Origin: Ancylobacter oerskovii
Lineage (GTDB): Bacteria; Pseudomonadota; Alphaproteobacteria; Rhizobiales; Xanthobacteraceae
NCBI RefSeq assembly: GCF_018390555.1
Contig: NZ_JAHBGB010000019.1
Coordinates: 300,707-364,706 of the forward strand
Length of the DNA: 64,000 nt
Reading direction: 5' to 3'
In this document: in pieces, positions 53,285 to 63,621 of the stretch
Position numbering within the stretch: the first letter of the stretch is position 1
Layout of the letters: each line of letters begins with the position of its first letter
Position numbers and translations under genes: made by a program
Notes under the pieces: generated by a model
What the model saw: the letters and a program-made list of their open reading frames with translations, nothing else
Database searches by the model: none
Told to the model about the DNA's origin: nothing

Positions 53285-53866
53285 ATGTTGCGCCGTCTGT
53301 ATCAGTGGGTCATCGACCTGGCCGAGCGGCCCTCGGCCGGCTGGGCGCTCGCCGGGGTGTCGGCGGCGGAAAGCTCGTTCTTCCCCGTGCCGCCCGACAT
53401 CATGCTGGTGCCGATGTGCATCGCCCGGCCGGACCGTGCCTGGCGCTACGCCGCCATCTGCACCGTCGCCTCGGTGCTGGGCGGGCTCGTCGGCTACGCG
53501 ATCGGCGCCCTGCTCTACGAGACGGTCGGCCTGTTCCTGATCCAGCTCTATGGCTATGGCGAGAAGGTTGACGCCTTCGCCAAGGCCTATGCCGAATACG
53601 GGCACTGGATCATCCTGATCAAGGGCGTGACGCCGATCCCCTACAAGGTGGTGACCATCACCTCGGGCTTCGCCCATTACAGCCTGTTCTGGTTCGTGGT
53701 GCTGTCGGTGATCACCCGCGGCGCGCGCTTCTTCCTGGTCGCCGGCCTCATCTACTGGATCGGCCCCTCGGCGCGCCGCTTCATCGAGGAGCGGCTGGGG
53801 CTGGTGACCTTCATCTTTGCGGTGGTCACCATCGTCGGCTTCATCGTCGCCACCCGGCTGTTCTGA
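53285..53866 (+). CDS. DedA/VTT-family membrane protein (YqaA-like)
   Basis: A 193-residue inner-membrane protein with about four to five helices. AAESSFFPVPPDIMLVPMCIARPDRAWRYA carries the conserved E-x-x-FPVPP re-entrant motif. Further signatures are GYAIGALLYETVG and LIKGVTPIPYKVVTITSGFAHYSL with the conserved Pro-Ile-Pro and Lys. The family is linked to lipid translocation or membrane homeostasis. A CGGAG ribosome site precedes the start at 53285. Confidence 0.9.
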   Translation: MLRRLYQWVIDLAERPSAGWALAGVSAAESSFFPVPPDIMLVPMCIARPDRAWRYAAICTVASVLGGLVGYAIGALLYETVGLFLIQLYGYGEKVDAFAKAYAEYGHWIILIKGVTPIPYKVVTITSGFAHYSLFWFVVLSVITRGARFFLVAGLIYWIGPSARRFIEERLGLVTFIFAVVTIVGFIVATRLF

Positions 53867-53899
53867 GCCGCGCCTCGCCCGCCGTTCAGGGAGCGTCGC

Positions 53900-54736
53900 T
53901 CAATGCCCGCCCTTGCGGGCGTGGACGCGGCTCTCCAGCACCGTCTTGGCGAATAGCGTCACCACGGCGAGAAGCGCCAGCAGCGAGGCCACCGCGAAGG
54001 AGGCCTGGAACTGGTACTCGTTGTAGAGGATCTCGACCTGCAGCGGGATGGTGTTGGTCTCGCCGCGCACATGGCCGGAGACCACCGACACCGCGCCGAA
54101 CTCGCCCATGGCGCGGGCGTTGCAGAGCAGCACGCCATAGAGCAGCGCCCATTTCACATTGGGCAGGGTGACGCGGGAGAACACCCGCCAGCCGGAAGCG
54201 CCGAGCGTGACCGCCGCCTCTTCCTCCGTGGTGCCCTGTTCCTGCATCAGCGGGATCAGCTCGCGCGCCACGAAGGGGAAGGTGACGAAGATGGTGGCGA
54301 GCGCGATGCCCGGCCAGGCGAAGATGATCTTGTAGCCATTGTCGATCAGCCACGGCCCGAAATAGCCCTGGGCGCCGAACAGCAGCACGAAGACGAGGCC
54401 GGCCACCACCGGCGACACCGAGAAGGGCAGGTCGATCAGCGTGATCAGGAAGCTCTTGCCGGGAAAGCTGAACTTGGTGATCGCCCAGGCCATGACGAGG
54501 CCCATCACCGTATTGGCGACGACCGCGATGGCGGTGACGATGAGCGTCAGCTCGATGGCGGCGAGGGCGTCGGGCTCGATGAGCGCGGCGGCATAGGCCT
54601 CCCAGCCCTTCACCAGGGCCTGCGCGAAGACGTTGACCAGCGGCAGCACGATGAACAGGCCGATGAACAGCGCGGCGATGCCGACCACCGTCCATTTGAC
54701 GGCGGCGGGCTCGGAACGCACGGAATTGTCGCTCAT
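53900..54736 (-). CDS. cysW: Sulfate/thiosulfate ABC permease CysW
   Basis: A 278-residue inner-membrane permease with six helices. FPFVARELIPLMQEQGTTEEEAAVTLGASGWRVFSRVTLPNVKWALLYG is the EAA coupling loop. NARAMGEFGAVSVVSGHVRGETNTIPLQVEILYNEY is highly specific for CysW. It overlaps cysT by 4 bases. No cysA ATPase gene follows; the next gene (dedA) is convergent. Confidence 0.95.
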   Translation of the reverse strand: MSDNSVRSEPAAVKWTVVGIAALFIGLFIVLPLVNVFAQALVKGWEAYAAALIEPDALAAIELTLIVTAIAVVANTVMGLVMAWAITKFSFPGKSFLITLIDLPFSVSPVVAGLVFVLLFGAQGYFGPWLIDNGYKIIFAWPGIALATIFVTFPFVARELIPLMQEQGTTEEEAAVTLGASGWRVFSRVTLPNVKWALLYGVLLCNARAMGEFGAVSVVSGHVRGETNTIPLQVEILYNEYQFQASFAVASLLALLAVVTLFAKTVLESRVHARKGGH

Positions 54737-55611
54737 GACGCCCTCCCGGTGCGGGCCTGCGACCAGCGTTGCAGGCCGTTGATCACGAACAGCAGCGCGA
54801 AGGAGGCCACCAGCATGGTGGCGGCGATGGTGGTGGCGTCGGCGTAGCGGAATTCCTCCAGGCGGATGACGATCAGCAGCGGCGCGATCTCCGACACGTT
54901 GGGCAGGTTGCCGGCGATGAAGATCACCGAGCCGTATTCGCCGACCGCGCGCGCGAAAGCGAGCGCGAAGCCGGTGAGGAAGGCGGGCAGCACGGTGGGC
55001 AGCACCACCTTGCGGATGGTGGTCCAGCGGCTGGCGCCGAGCGTGGCGGCGGCTTCCTCCAACTCATGGTCGAAATCCTCCAGCACCGGCTGCACCGTGC
55101 GCACCACGAAGGGCAGGCCGATGAAGATCAGCGCCACCAATATGCCAAGCGGCGTGAAGGCGACCTTGATGCCGAAGGGGGCGAGCAGGCCGCCGAGCCA
55201 GCCATTCTCGGCATAGAGCGTGGTCAGCGCGATGCCGGCGACCGCGGTGGGCAGGGCGAAGGGGATGTCGACCAGCGCGTCGAGCAGCCTGCGGCCGGGA
55301 AAGTCGTAGCGCACCAGCGCCCACACCACCACGGCGCCGAGCACGAGGTTGATGGCGGCGGCGATCAGCGACAGGCCGAAGGAGATCTTCAGCGCGTTCA
55401 GCGTGCGGGTAGCGGTGAGGATGGTCCAGATGCGCTCGGGCGTCAGTTCGGCGGTCTTGAAGAACAGGCCGGCGAGCGGGATCAGCACGATCAGCGACAG
55501 CCACAGCAGGGTGAGGCCCATGGTGAGCCCGAAGCCGGGGATCACGCCGTTGCTCCGGCGGGGCGGGGCTGTTCCCGCGAGTTCCGCTGCGCTCATCGTC
55601 GTCTCGGCCAT
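54733..55611 (-). CDS. cysT: Sulfate/thiosulfate ABC permease CysT
   Basis: A 292-residue inner-membrane permease. GVIPGFGLTMGLTLLWLSLIVLIPLAGLF and LKISFGLSLIAAAINLVLGAVVVWALVRYDFPGRRLLDALVDIPFALPTAVAGIAL are typical. The EAA loop is LEEAAATLGASRWTTIRKVVLPTVLPAFLTG, followed by ARAVGEYGSVIFIAGNLP. It pairs with CysW and the binding protein encoded 93 bp upstream. Confidence 0.95.
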   Translation of the reverse strand: MAETTMSAAELAGTAPPRRSNGVIPGFGLTMGLTLLWLSLIVLIPLAGLFFKTAELTPERIWTILTATRTLNALKISFGLSLIAAAINLVLGAVVVWALVRYDFPGRRLLDALVDIPFALPTAVAGIALTTLYAENGWLGGLLAPFGIKVAFTPLGILVALIFIGLPFVVRTVQPVLEDFDHELEEAAATLGASRWTTIRKVVLPTVLPAFLTGFALAFARAVGEYGSVIFIAGNLPNVSEIAPLLIVIRLEEFRYADATTIAATMLVASFALLFVINGLQRWSQARTGRAS

Positions 55612-55704
55612 GATTGCGTTCCGCGCTGCCCATCATAAGAGCGGCGCCGGACCTGGCGAAAGGTCCGGCGCCCAGTTTAGCCCGGCAAGTGCCGGCCTCG
55701 GGAA

Positions 55705-56724
55705 TCAGTTGGAGTAGATCTGGTCGAAGACGCCGCCATCGTCGAAATGTGTCTTCTGGGCCTTGCGCCAGCCACCGAAGGCCGGGTCGTCGATGGTCAC
55801 CAGGTCGACCTTCGGGAAGACGTTCTCATACTGCTTGGCGATCTCGGGATCGCGCGGGCGGTAGAAGTTCTCGGCGGCGAGCTTCTGGCCTTCCTTGGTG
55901 TAGAGCAGCTTCAGATAGGCCTCGGCGACGGCGCGGGTGCCCTTGCGGTCCACCACCTTGTCGACCACCGCGACCGGCGGCTCGGCGAGGATGGAGAGCG
56001 AGGGCACGACGATGTCGAACTTGTCGTCGCCGAATTCCTTCTTCGACAGGAACGCCTCGTTCTCCCAGGCGAGCAGCACGTCGCCGACGCCGCGCTCGGT
56101 GAAGGTGACGGTGGAGCCGCGGGCCCCGGTGTCGAGCACCGGCACGTTCTTGAACAGGGCGGCGAGATATTCCTTCGCCTTGGCCTCGGAGCCGTACTTC
56201 TTCAGCGCATAGGCCCAGCCGGCGAGATAGTTCCAGCGGGCGCCGCCGGAGGTCTTCGGGTTGGGGGTGATGACCTGCACGCCGGGCTTCACGAGGTCGT
56301 CCCAGTCCTTGATGCCCTTGGGATTGCCCTTGCGCACCAGGAAGACGATGGTCGAGGTATAGGGCGAGGAGTTCTGCGGCAGGCGCTTCTGCCAGTCCTG
56401 GGCGAGGAAGCCCTTGTCGGCGATGGCGTCGATGTCATAGGCCAGCGCCAGGGTGACGACATCGGCCTCGAGGCCGTCGATCACCGAGCGGGCCTGCTTG
56501 CCCGAGCCGCCATGCGAGGTCTTGATCTCGACGGTCTTGCCGCTCTCGGCCTTGTATTTCTCGGCGAACAGCTTGTTGAACTGCTGATAGAGCTCGCGCG
56601 TCGGGTCGTAGGAGACGTTGAGCAGCGTGGTGTCGGCGGCGCGTACCGGAGCGGGTGCCGCCAGCGGAGCGATGAGCGCGGCGGCAAGGCCCGCCACCGC
56701 CAGGGATTTGAAATTGAGGAACAT
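55705..56724 (-). CDS. sbp: Sulfate ABC transporter substrate-binding protein
   Basis: A 339-residue periplasmic sulfate binder. The signal peptide ends near PVRA-AD (residue 28). [25 protein letters not shown] and [33 protein letters not shown] contain sulfate-binding main-chain segments. [24 protein letters not shown] and LAWENEAFL follow family order. The start at 56724 has a GGAGAG ribosome site. First gene of sbp-cysT-cysW. Confidence 0.94.
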   Translation of the reverse strand: MFLNFKSLAVAGLAAALIAPLAAPAPVRAADTTLLNVSYDPTRELYQQFNKLFAEKYKAESGKTVEIKTSHGGSGKQARSVIDGLEADVVTLALAYDIDAIADKGFLAQDWQKRLPQNSSPYTSTIVFLVRKGNPKGIKDWDDLVKPGVQVITPNPKTSGGARWNYLAGWAYALKKYGSEAKAKEYLAALFKNVPVLDTGARGSTVTFTERGVGDVLLAWENEAFLSKKEFGDDKFDIVVPSLSILAEPPVAVVDKVVDRKGTRAVAEAYLKLLYTKEGQKLAAENFYRPRDPEIAKQYENVFPKVDLVTIDDPAFGGWRKAQKTHFDDGGVFDQIYSN

Positions 56725-56803
56725 GTCGATCTCTCCGGGGCGGCGCCTGCGCACCGCGTGAAACTGTCGGATTGACGTTTCCACAGCTCGCGAATGGGGT
56801 CAA

Positions 56804-56826
56804 CTATAAAAATACAGAGTATATAG
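56804..56826 (-). promoter_or_regulatory. A+T-rich promoter region of sbp-cysTW with CTATA / TATAG dyad
   Basis: CTATA (56804-56808) and TATAG (56822-56826) flank 13 A+T-rich bases in a G+C-rich genome. On the minus strand TATAGT could be a -10 giving a leader of about 70 bases. The dyad spacing would suit a LysR-type regulator such as a CysB or Cbl relative, by analogy only. Confidence 0.35.
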
Positions 56827-56848
56827 AAAATTAGATGAAATAACGGAA

Positions 56849-56869
56849 CGCCCGTGTGATTTCCGGGCG
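56849..56869 (-). terminator. Terminator-like hairpin after cysH
   Basis: On the minus strand CGCCCG / CGGGCG with a 9-base loop is followed by TTCCGTTATTT. It lies 55 bp beyond the cysH stop and just before the sbp promoter region, separating the two sulfur operons. Confidence 0.5.
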
Positions 56870-56924
56870 CGCCGCCGCCATGCTGCCGATCCGCCGCGCG
56901 CTCATGGCGCGGGCGGGGGCTGTG

Positions 56925-57662
56925 TCAGTGGGCGGAAATCAGCGTGTGGATGCCGCACTCGGTCTTGGCCTTGCCACGCCAGCGGCCGGCGCGGGCATCT
57001 TCTCCCGGCGCCACGCGGCTGGTGCAGGGCAGGCAGCCGACCGAGGGAAAGCCCTTGGCCTCCAGCGGGTGCGGCGGCAGCGCGAAGCGCTTGTGGGCGG
57101 CTTCCACCTCGGCCCGCTCCAGGCTGGCGAGCGGGTTGAACTTCAGCCGCTCGCCGTCGCGCTCCGCCACCGGGATGGAGGAGCGGGTGGAGGCCTGGTA
57201 GCGCTTGCGCCCGTTCAGCCAGCCATCGAAGCCCGCCAGCGCCCGCGCCAGCGGCTCGACCTTGCGGATGCGGCAGCAGGCGTCGGGGTCGGAGTACCAG
57301 AGGTCGTTGCCGGCATCGAGCGCCGCCAGCCGCTCGGCAGCCGGGTGGATGGAACGCACATCGGTGAGGCCGAGCTGGCGGCTGAGGGTGTCGCGGTAAG
57401 CCAGCGTCTCCTCGAACAGCCAGCCGGTGTCGAGGAACACCACCGGGATCGACGGATCGACCTCGGCGGCGAAGGCCAGCAGCACCGCGGATTCGGTGCC
57501 GAAGGAGGAGACGAGGCAGAGCCGGTCGCGCCCGACGAGGGTCTGCGCGGCGGCGATGATCTCGGTCGGCGAGCGTCCCTCGAGGGTGCGGGAAATCTCC
57601 TCCACCGCGTCGAGCGGGGCGAGGCCCGCGAGGGCGGTGTCGAGATGGAAGGGGGAGGTCAT
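56925..57662 (-). CDS. cysH: Adenylyl-sulfate reductase (CysH, Fe-S type)
   Basis: A 245-residue thioredoxin- or glutathione-dependent enzyme reducing activated sulfate to sulfite. LCLVSSFGTESAVLLAFAAEVDPSIPVVFLDTGWLF is the PP-loop fold. The paired Cys in DACCRIRKVEPL and the later CLPC in FPSVGCLPCTSRV mark the 4Fe-4S class that prefers APS over PAPS. The C-terminal ECGIH carries the catalytic Cys. Its start overlaps the DUF934 stop by 4 bases. Confidence 0.94.
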   Translation of the reverse strand: MTSPFHLDTALAGLAPLDAVEEISRTLEGRSPTEIIAAAQTLVGRDRLCLVSSFGTESAVLLAFAAEVDPSIPVVFLDTGWLFEETLAYRDTLSRQLGLTDVRSIHPAAERLAALDAGNDLWYSDPDACCRIRKVEPLARALAGFDGWLNGRKRYQASTRSSIPVAERDGERLKFNPLASLERAEVEAAHKRFALPPHPLEAKGFPSVGCLPCTSRVAPGEDARAGRWRGKAKTECGIHTLISAH

Positions 57663-58175
57663 GCGGCTTCTCCCGTCGTGCCCTTGCGCGTCGCCGAGCG
57701 GCCGAGCCGCGCGCGCAGCAGGCTTTTGCGGCCGTCGCCGGTCGGCTGGTAGAACACGGTGTAGCTGTGCATCGCCTCGTCGAAGGCCCGGGCGTCGGCC
57801 TCCTTGGCCGGTACGATCTGGTCGAAGCCGGACCGCGCCATGATCAGGAACTGGTCGCGCAGCACGTTGCCGACGGCGCGCAGCGGCCCCTTCCAGCCGA
57901 GCCGCTCGCGCAGCAGGCGGGCCTGGCTATAGGCGCGCCCGTCGCGGAAGGTCGGGAAGTTCAGCGCCACCAGCGCGAGGCGCGGCAGATAGGGCGCGAT
58001 CTCGGCGATCGGCTTGTTGTTCGGCCAGATGAGGCCGACCTCGACATTGGCGCTCTTGAGCGCCTCCTCTTCCTTGAGGAAGCGGTCGAGCGAGACGAGC
58101 ACCGGGGTGGAGGCGGGGAGCGCCTCGTCCTCGTCGGCGACGCGGGTGAAGCGGTCCTCGACCAGCTTGCCGTTC

Positions 58176-58189
<14 letters not shown>
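57659..58189 (-). CDS. DUF934 protein, sulfite-reduction partner
   Basis: A 176-residue protein of the DUF934 family, always found near sulfite reductase and APS reductase genes in proteobacteria. The conserved core is LVALNFPTFRDGRAYSQARLLRERLGWKGPLRAVGNVLRDQFLIMARSGFDQIV. No Cys is present, so it is not itself an Fe-S ferredoxin. The function is unproven. It overlaps cysI by 14 bases and cysH by 4, indicating tight coupling. Confidence 0.92.
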
Positions 58190-59831
<1,642 letters not shown>

Positions 59832-59871
59832 GATCGGTGTCTTCTGCAGTCGCGGCTTGAAGGAACGGCAT

Positions 59872-60213
59872 TCAGGCCGCGGGAAGGGTGGAGGCGGGCG
59901 GCTCGCTGGCCGGCAATTCGAAGGTGACGCCGTTGACGCGGATGCGCTCGCGCAGATTGCCGGGGAGGATGGCGCCATCCTCGCCGAGTACGACCGGGGC
60001 GACATAGGCGCCCACCGCATCGGTGTCGCGCTTGTGGGCGCCTTCCAGCAGGGCGATGGCCTCCGGCGCCGTGGTGACGACGGCGGCATCGCCGAGCGCG
60101 GTCGACCAGCCGCCAGCCGCCGTGCGCCAGACCACCGCGCCGTCGGCGAGACGGTTGGCGGTGACGGCGACGGGGCCGTTGACTTTCAGTTTCTGCTGCT
60201 GCGGCGCGGCCAT
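59872..60213 (-). CDS. DUF2849 protein
   Basis: A 113-residue protein of the DUF2849 family, found just upstream of cysI in alphaproteobacteria. KVNGPVAVTANRLADGAVVWRTAAGGWS is the conserved start, followed by LLEGAHKRDTDAVGAYVAPV and LRERIRVNGVTFELP. No motif indicates a catalytic role; involvement in sulfite reduction is inferred from constant linkage. It is the first gene of the DUF2849-cysI-DUF934-cysH operon. Confidence 0.9.
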   Translation of the reverse strand: MAAPQQQKLKVNGPVAVTANRLADGAVVWRTAAGGWSTALGDAAVVTTAPEAIALLEGAHKRDTDAVGAYVAPVVLGEDGAILPGNLRERIRVNGVTFELPASEPPASTLPAA

Positions 60214-60245
60214 TCCCGGCAATTCCCTGTGTTTTAGTCGTTCCA

Positions 60246-60289
60246 AATATATAACACAAATTCGCATGTGCAAATTGGATAAATGCACA
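60246..60289 (-). promoter_or_regulatory. Promoter and dyad operator of the cysI operon
   Basis: On the minus strand -35 TTGCAC and -10 TATATT are separated by 16 bp (60246-60273). A perfect inverted repeat TGTGCA-N11-TGCACA (60267-60289) overlaps the -35 and extends upstream. An 80-bp A+T-rich tract surrounds it. The geometry suits a regulator acting at the -35; which one is not readable. Confidence 0.5.
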
Positions 60290-60341
60290 AAATTTATGTG
60301 TGATATGATATTTGACAATAATTGTAGACTGTTAGGTGGCA

Positions 60342-61127
60342 TCACGCCTGTATCTGGATCGGCAGGCCCTCGCCGTCGCGTTCCGCCGGGGTGGGAAAGC
60401 CGATCGCCTGCCCATGGGCGATGCGCCGCGCGGTCCATGCGGCGGCGCAGGCATCGATGAGATCGTCCTCGCCCACCTTGAGCGCGCGGGCCTGCAGGGG
60501 AGAGGTGAGGGCCTCCGCGAAGCCTTGCGCCGCAAGGAGCCGGCGCCGCAAGGCGAGGCCGGGCTTGTGCGGGGCGTTCTTCACCTTCTTGGCGAGATCG
60601 AGGGCCGTCTCGCCGTTCATCGCCCAGAAGCTCACCTCGGGGTGGCATTCGTGGATGCGGCCGGCGAGGGCGGCCCGCTCGCGCAGCAATCCGTCGATCT
60701 CGGCGATCTTGCCGAAGATATGGAAGGCCTGCCGCGACACCGCGCGGGGCGGTTCGGAGGTTGCGCGGGCCACAGAGCAGGCATGCCGGTAACGCTCGGC
60801 TTCGTCGGGAAGGCGCGGGTCGAGGGCGGCGTAGACGGCCGCCCGCGAGGGCATGGAGAAGACGCTCGACTGGCGCATGCCGAGCCGGGGGCGCACCAGC
60901 CGCTCCGGTGCCCGCCCGTTGGGGCCGACGCGTTTGGGCAGGCCGATCGGCATGTCGACGGCGATGATCTGCGGTGCTTCCGGCCGGTCGACCAGCTCGG
61001 CGAGACGGTCGATGCGCTCGGCCTTCATGGCGTTGCCGGGTTCGATGATCACCGCGATCCAGCCGCCGGATCCATCGGCAAGGCGGGGGCACCCATCGAC
61101 GCCGGCCACCCGAAGCCCGGCGCTCAT
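60342..61127 (-). CDS. DUF429 protein (predicted RNase H-like nuclease)
   Basis: A 261-residue protein of the DUF429 family with an RNase H-like fold. RVAGVDGCPRLADGSGGWIAVII gives the first acidic residue, IIAVDMPIGLPKRVGPNGRAPERLVRPRLGMRQSSVFSMPSRAAVYA the second segment, and VGEDDLIDACAAAWTARRI the last acidic pair. The biological role is unknown. The start at 61127 overlaps the stop of the FAD-oxidase gene (ATGA), so the two are coupled. Confidence 0.88.
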   Translation of the reverse strand: MSAGLRVAGVDGCPRLADGSGGWIAVIIEPGNAMKAERIDRLAELVDRPEAPQIIAVDMPIGLPKRVGPNGRAPERLVRPRLGMRQSSVFSMPSRAAVYAALDPRLPDEAERYRHACSVARATSEPPRAVSRQAFHIFGKIAEIDGLLRERAALAGRIHECHPEVSFWAMNGETALDLAKKVKNAPHKPGLALRRRLLAAQGFAEALTSPLQARALKVGEDDLIDACAAAWTARRIAHGQAIGFPTPAERDGEGLPIQIQA

Positions 61128-62311
61128 ATGATGTTCAGCTCCGCATGCGGGCGGTTGGCGAGGATGCGCTCGTAACCGAACACGCCGAGGTCGAGCGAGA
61201 CCGAGCGGCCATGCACGATCCATTCGGCGATGGCACGGCCGGCGGCGGGGGCCTGCTGCAGGCCGTGGCCGGAGAAGCCGTTCATGAAGTAGAAATTGCC
61301 GATCTCCGGGTGCGGGCCGATCACCGCATTATGGTCGAGCAGGTTCATCTCGTAATGCCCGGCCCAGGCGCGCACCAGCTTCACCTCTTCCATCGCCGGG
61401 ATGCGATAAGCGAGGTTGGGCCAGGTGGTCTCCTCGAACAGCGGCCAGTCGACCTCGAAATCCTCGCCGGGATCGCGATCCTCCACCGGATCCGCCGCGC
61501 CGCAGATCTGGTAGGCGCCTTCCGGCCGGATCCAGAAGCCGGTCGGATCGACCAGCAGCGGCAGGCGCGGCAGCTCGGTGCGGCAATGCAGGACATAGAT
61601 GCAGCGCTTGCGGCCCTCGACGGGCAGGGGGATGTCGGCGAGTCCCGCCACTCGCCCGGCGCGCGGCCCGGCGGCGTTGACGAGGCTGCCGCAGGCGATG
61701 CGCCGCCCGTCGGCGAGCGAGACGCCGGCAATATGGTCGCCGGCGCGCTCGATCGCGACCACCTCGCCGGCGATCATCTGCGCGCCCTGCCGCTTCGCCG
61801 CCTTGCGCACGCAATCGAGCAGCGCATGCGCGTCGAACCAGCCCTCGCCGGAGCGGCCATAGGCGCCGGCGGCGAGGCCTTCCGTATTGAGATAGGGAAA
61901 GGTCGCGGCGAGCGCGGCCGGATCGAGCAGGTCGATATCGGCTCCCTCGGCCTGCTGCACCCGGTGATTGGCTTGGAGGATCGGCAGGCCGGCGTCGCTG
62001 GCGAGGATGAGATAGCCGCCCTCGTGCCAGGAAAGATCGGTCTCGGCGCCGAAGCGCTCCCTGGCCGAGCGCAGGAATTCCAGCCCGAACAGCGACATGC
62101 GGATATTCTCGGGGATGGAGAATTGCTGGCGCAGCGAAGCGGCCGACAGTGTGGTGGCGGAGCGGGCGAAGCTGGCGTCGCGCTCGATCACCGCCACCGT
62201 GCCGGTGAAGGCGGGGTCGGAGGTGAGGAAATAGGCGGCCATCGCCCCCATGATGGCACCGCCGACGATGACGACGTCATAGCGTTCTTCCGTCCCGATA
62301 GCTGCGCTCAT
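61124..62311 (-). CDS. FAD-dependent oxidoreductase (DAO/sarcosine oxidase-like)
   Basis: A 395-residue flavin amine or amino-acid oxidase of the DAO family. The FAD site is YDVVIVGGAIMGAMAAYFL and ends with Glu in VAVIERD. SLRQQFSIPENIRMSLFGLEFL and FDAHALLDCVRKAAKRQGA follow. C-terminally, GPHPEIGNFYFMNGFSGHGLQQAPAAGRAIAEWI is the conserved cofactor-closing segment. The substrate could be an N-methylated or D-amino acid. It is divergent from the CoA lyase. Confidence 0.88.
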   Translation of the reverse strand: MSAAIGTEERYDVVIVGGAIMGAMAAYFLTSDPAFTGTVAVIERDASFARSATTLSAASLRQQFSIPENIRMSLFGLEFLRSARERFGAETDLSWHEGGYLILASDAGLPILQANHRVQQAEGADIDLLDPAALAATFPYLNTEGLAAGAYGRSGEGWFDAHALLDCVRKAAKRQGAQMIAGEVVAIERAGDHIAGVSLADGRRIACGSLVNAAGPRAGRVAGLADIPLPVEGRKRCIYVLHCRTELPRLPLLVDPTGFWIRPEGAYQICGAADPVEDRDPGEDFEVDWPLFEETTWPNLAYRIPAMEEVKLVRAWAGHYEMNLLDHNAVIGPHPEIGNFYFMNGFSGHGLQQAPAAGRAIAEWIVHGRSVSLDLGVFGYERILANRPHAELNII

Positions 62312-62451
62312 GCCCTTCGATCCGATAAGACGTTGCGTGGCGGGGCTCTCTTGCGCAAGAAAGCTGCGGAGCCGCCGGCGGGCGCGGTTGGTGTGCCGCC
62401 GCCTGCCCGGATAGGCTGCTTTCCCGATCTTGCCAACTAGCCGAGCGAATC

Positions 62452-63351
62452 ATGATTCCCGTCCTTCGTCCCCGCCGCAGCGTGCTCTACATGCCGGGCG
62501 CCAATGCCCGCGCCCTGGAGAAGGCGCGCAGCCTGCCCGCCGACGGGCTCATCATCGATCTCGAGGATGCGGTGGCGCCGGATGCCAAGGCGGAGGCACG
62601 CCAGCAGGTGGCGCAGGCGCTCGCCGCCGGCGGCTATGGCCCGCGCGAGGTGGTGGTGCGGGTGAACGGCTTCGAGACGCCGTGGTTCGAGGCCGATCTC
62701 GCCTGTTTCGCGCAAGCCGCGGCGACGGGTGCCGGCCCGGATGCGCTGCTGATCCCGAAGATCGCCCGCGCGGAGACGCTGCGCGCGATCGGCGCCCGGC
62801 TCGATGCGCTCGGCGCGCCGGCGTCGCTGAAGCTGTGGGCGATGATCGAGACGCCGCAGGCGGTGCAGGACGTGGCGAAGATCGCCGCGGCGGCGCAGGA
62901 TCCGGTAAGCCGGCTCGGCGTGCTGGTGCTCGGCACCAACGACCTCGCCAAGGAAACGGGCGCGCGCATCGTGCCCGGGCGGGCGCCCATGCAGGCGTGG
63001 TTGTCGCTTTGCGTCCTGGCGGCGCGCGCCGGCGGCGTAGAGGTGCTCGACGGCGTCTGGAACGATTTCCGCGATCTCGACGGCCTTGCCCGCGAATGCC
63101 GCGAGGCCGCCGAGATGGGCTTCGACGGCAAGACGCTGATCCACCCGACGCAGCTCGACCCCTGCAATGCCGCTTTCACCCCGCCGGCAGGGGAGGTGGA
63201 GGCGGCCCGCGCGCTGATCGCCGCCTTCGACCTGCCCGAGCATGCCGGCAAGGGGGTGATCCAGATCGAGGGGCGCATGTATGAGCGCATGCATGCCGAT
63301 ATCGCCCGCAAGACCGTGGCGCTCGCCGAGGCCATCGCCGCGCGCAGCTGA
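62452..63351 (+). CDS. HpcH/HpaI-family CoA ester lyase (CitE/malyl-CoA lyase-like)
   Basis: A 299-residue Mg-dependent C-C lyase. RRSVLYMPGANARALEKARSLPADGLIIDLEDAVAPDAK carries the metal-binding Asp/Glu. REVVVRVNGFETPWFEADLA has the conserved Arg, and LWAMIETPQAVQDVAKIAA the metal Glu. LGVLVLGTNDLAKE and GFDGKTLIHPTQLDPCNAAF follow. No citrate-lyase partners are nearby, so a malyl-, beta-methylmalyl- or citramalyl-CoA lyase is more likely than CitE. It is followed by the DUF1737 gene 22 bp downstream. Confidence 0.9.
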   Translation: MIPVLRPRRSVLYMPGANARALEKARSLPADGLIIDLEDAVAPDAKAEARQQVAQALAAGGYGPREVVVRVNGFETPWFEADLACFAQAAATGAGPDALLIPKIARAETLRAIGARLDALGAPASLKLWAMIETPQAVQDVAKIAAAAQDPVSRLGVLVLGTNDLAKETGARIVPGRAPMQAWLSLCVLAARAGGVEVLDGVWNDFRDLDGLARECREAAEMGFDGKTLIHPTQLDPCNAAFTPPAGEVEAARALIAAFDLPEHAGKGVIQIEGRMYERMHADIARKTVALAEAIAARS

Positions 63352-63373
63352 AATTCGAGACAGGACGATACCG

Positions 63374-63604
63374 ATGACGACGGATGCGACGACCAAGACC
63401 ATGAAGCTCTACCGCTACCTGACCGGCCCCGACGACGTCTCGTTCTGCAAGCGGGTGTCGGCGGCGCTGAACAAGGGCTGGCAGCTCGCCGGCGCCCCGA
63501 CGCTGACCTTCGACCCGGTAAAGGGGCGGGTCATCTGCGGCCAGGCGATCGTGAAGGAAGTGGCCGGCGAGTGGTCGGACGAGGTCGTGCTGTCCGATCA
63601 TTGA
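63374..63604 (+). CDS. DUF1737 small protein
   Basis: A 76-residue protein whose KLYRYLTGPDDVSFCKRVSAALNKGWQLAGAPTLTFDPVKGRVICGQAIVKEV is the entire DUF1737 domain. The function is unknown; it is widespread as a stand-alone protein in alphaproteobacteria. ATG codons at 63374 and further downstream (before KLYRYL) are both possible. It is probably co-transcribed with the CoA lyase and ends 18 bp before a perfect hairpin. Confidence 0.9.
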   Translation: MTTDATTKTMKLYRYLTGPDDVSFCKRVSAALNKGWQLAGAPTLTFDPVKGRVICGQAIVKEVAGEWSDEVVLSDH

Positions 63605-63621
63605 ATTTGCGGCCGCTTTTC

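Noticed and set aside
62452..63351. Citrate lyase beta subunit
   Set aside because: No citrate lyase alpha or gamma genes are adjacent; a stand-alone CoA lyase of the same fold is the safer call.
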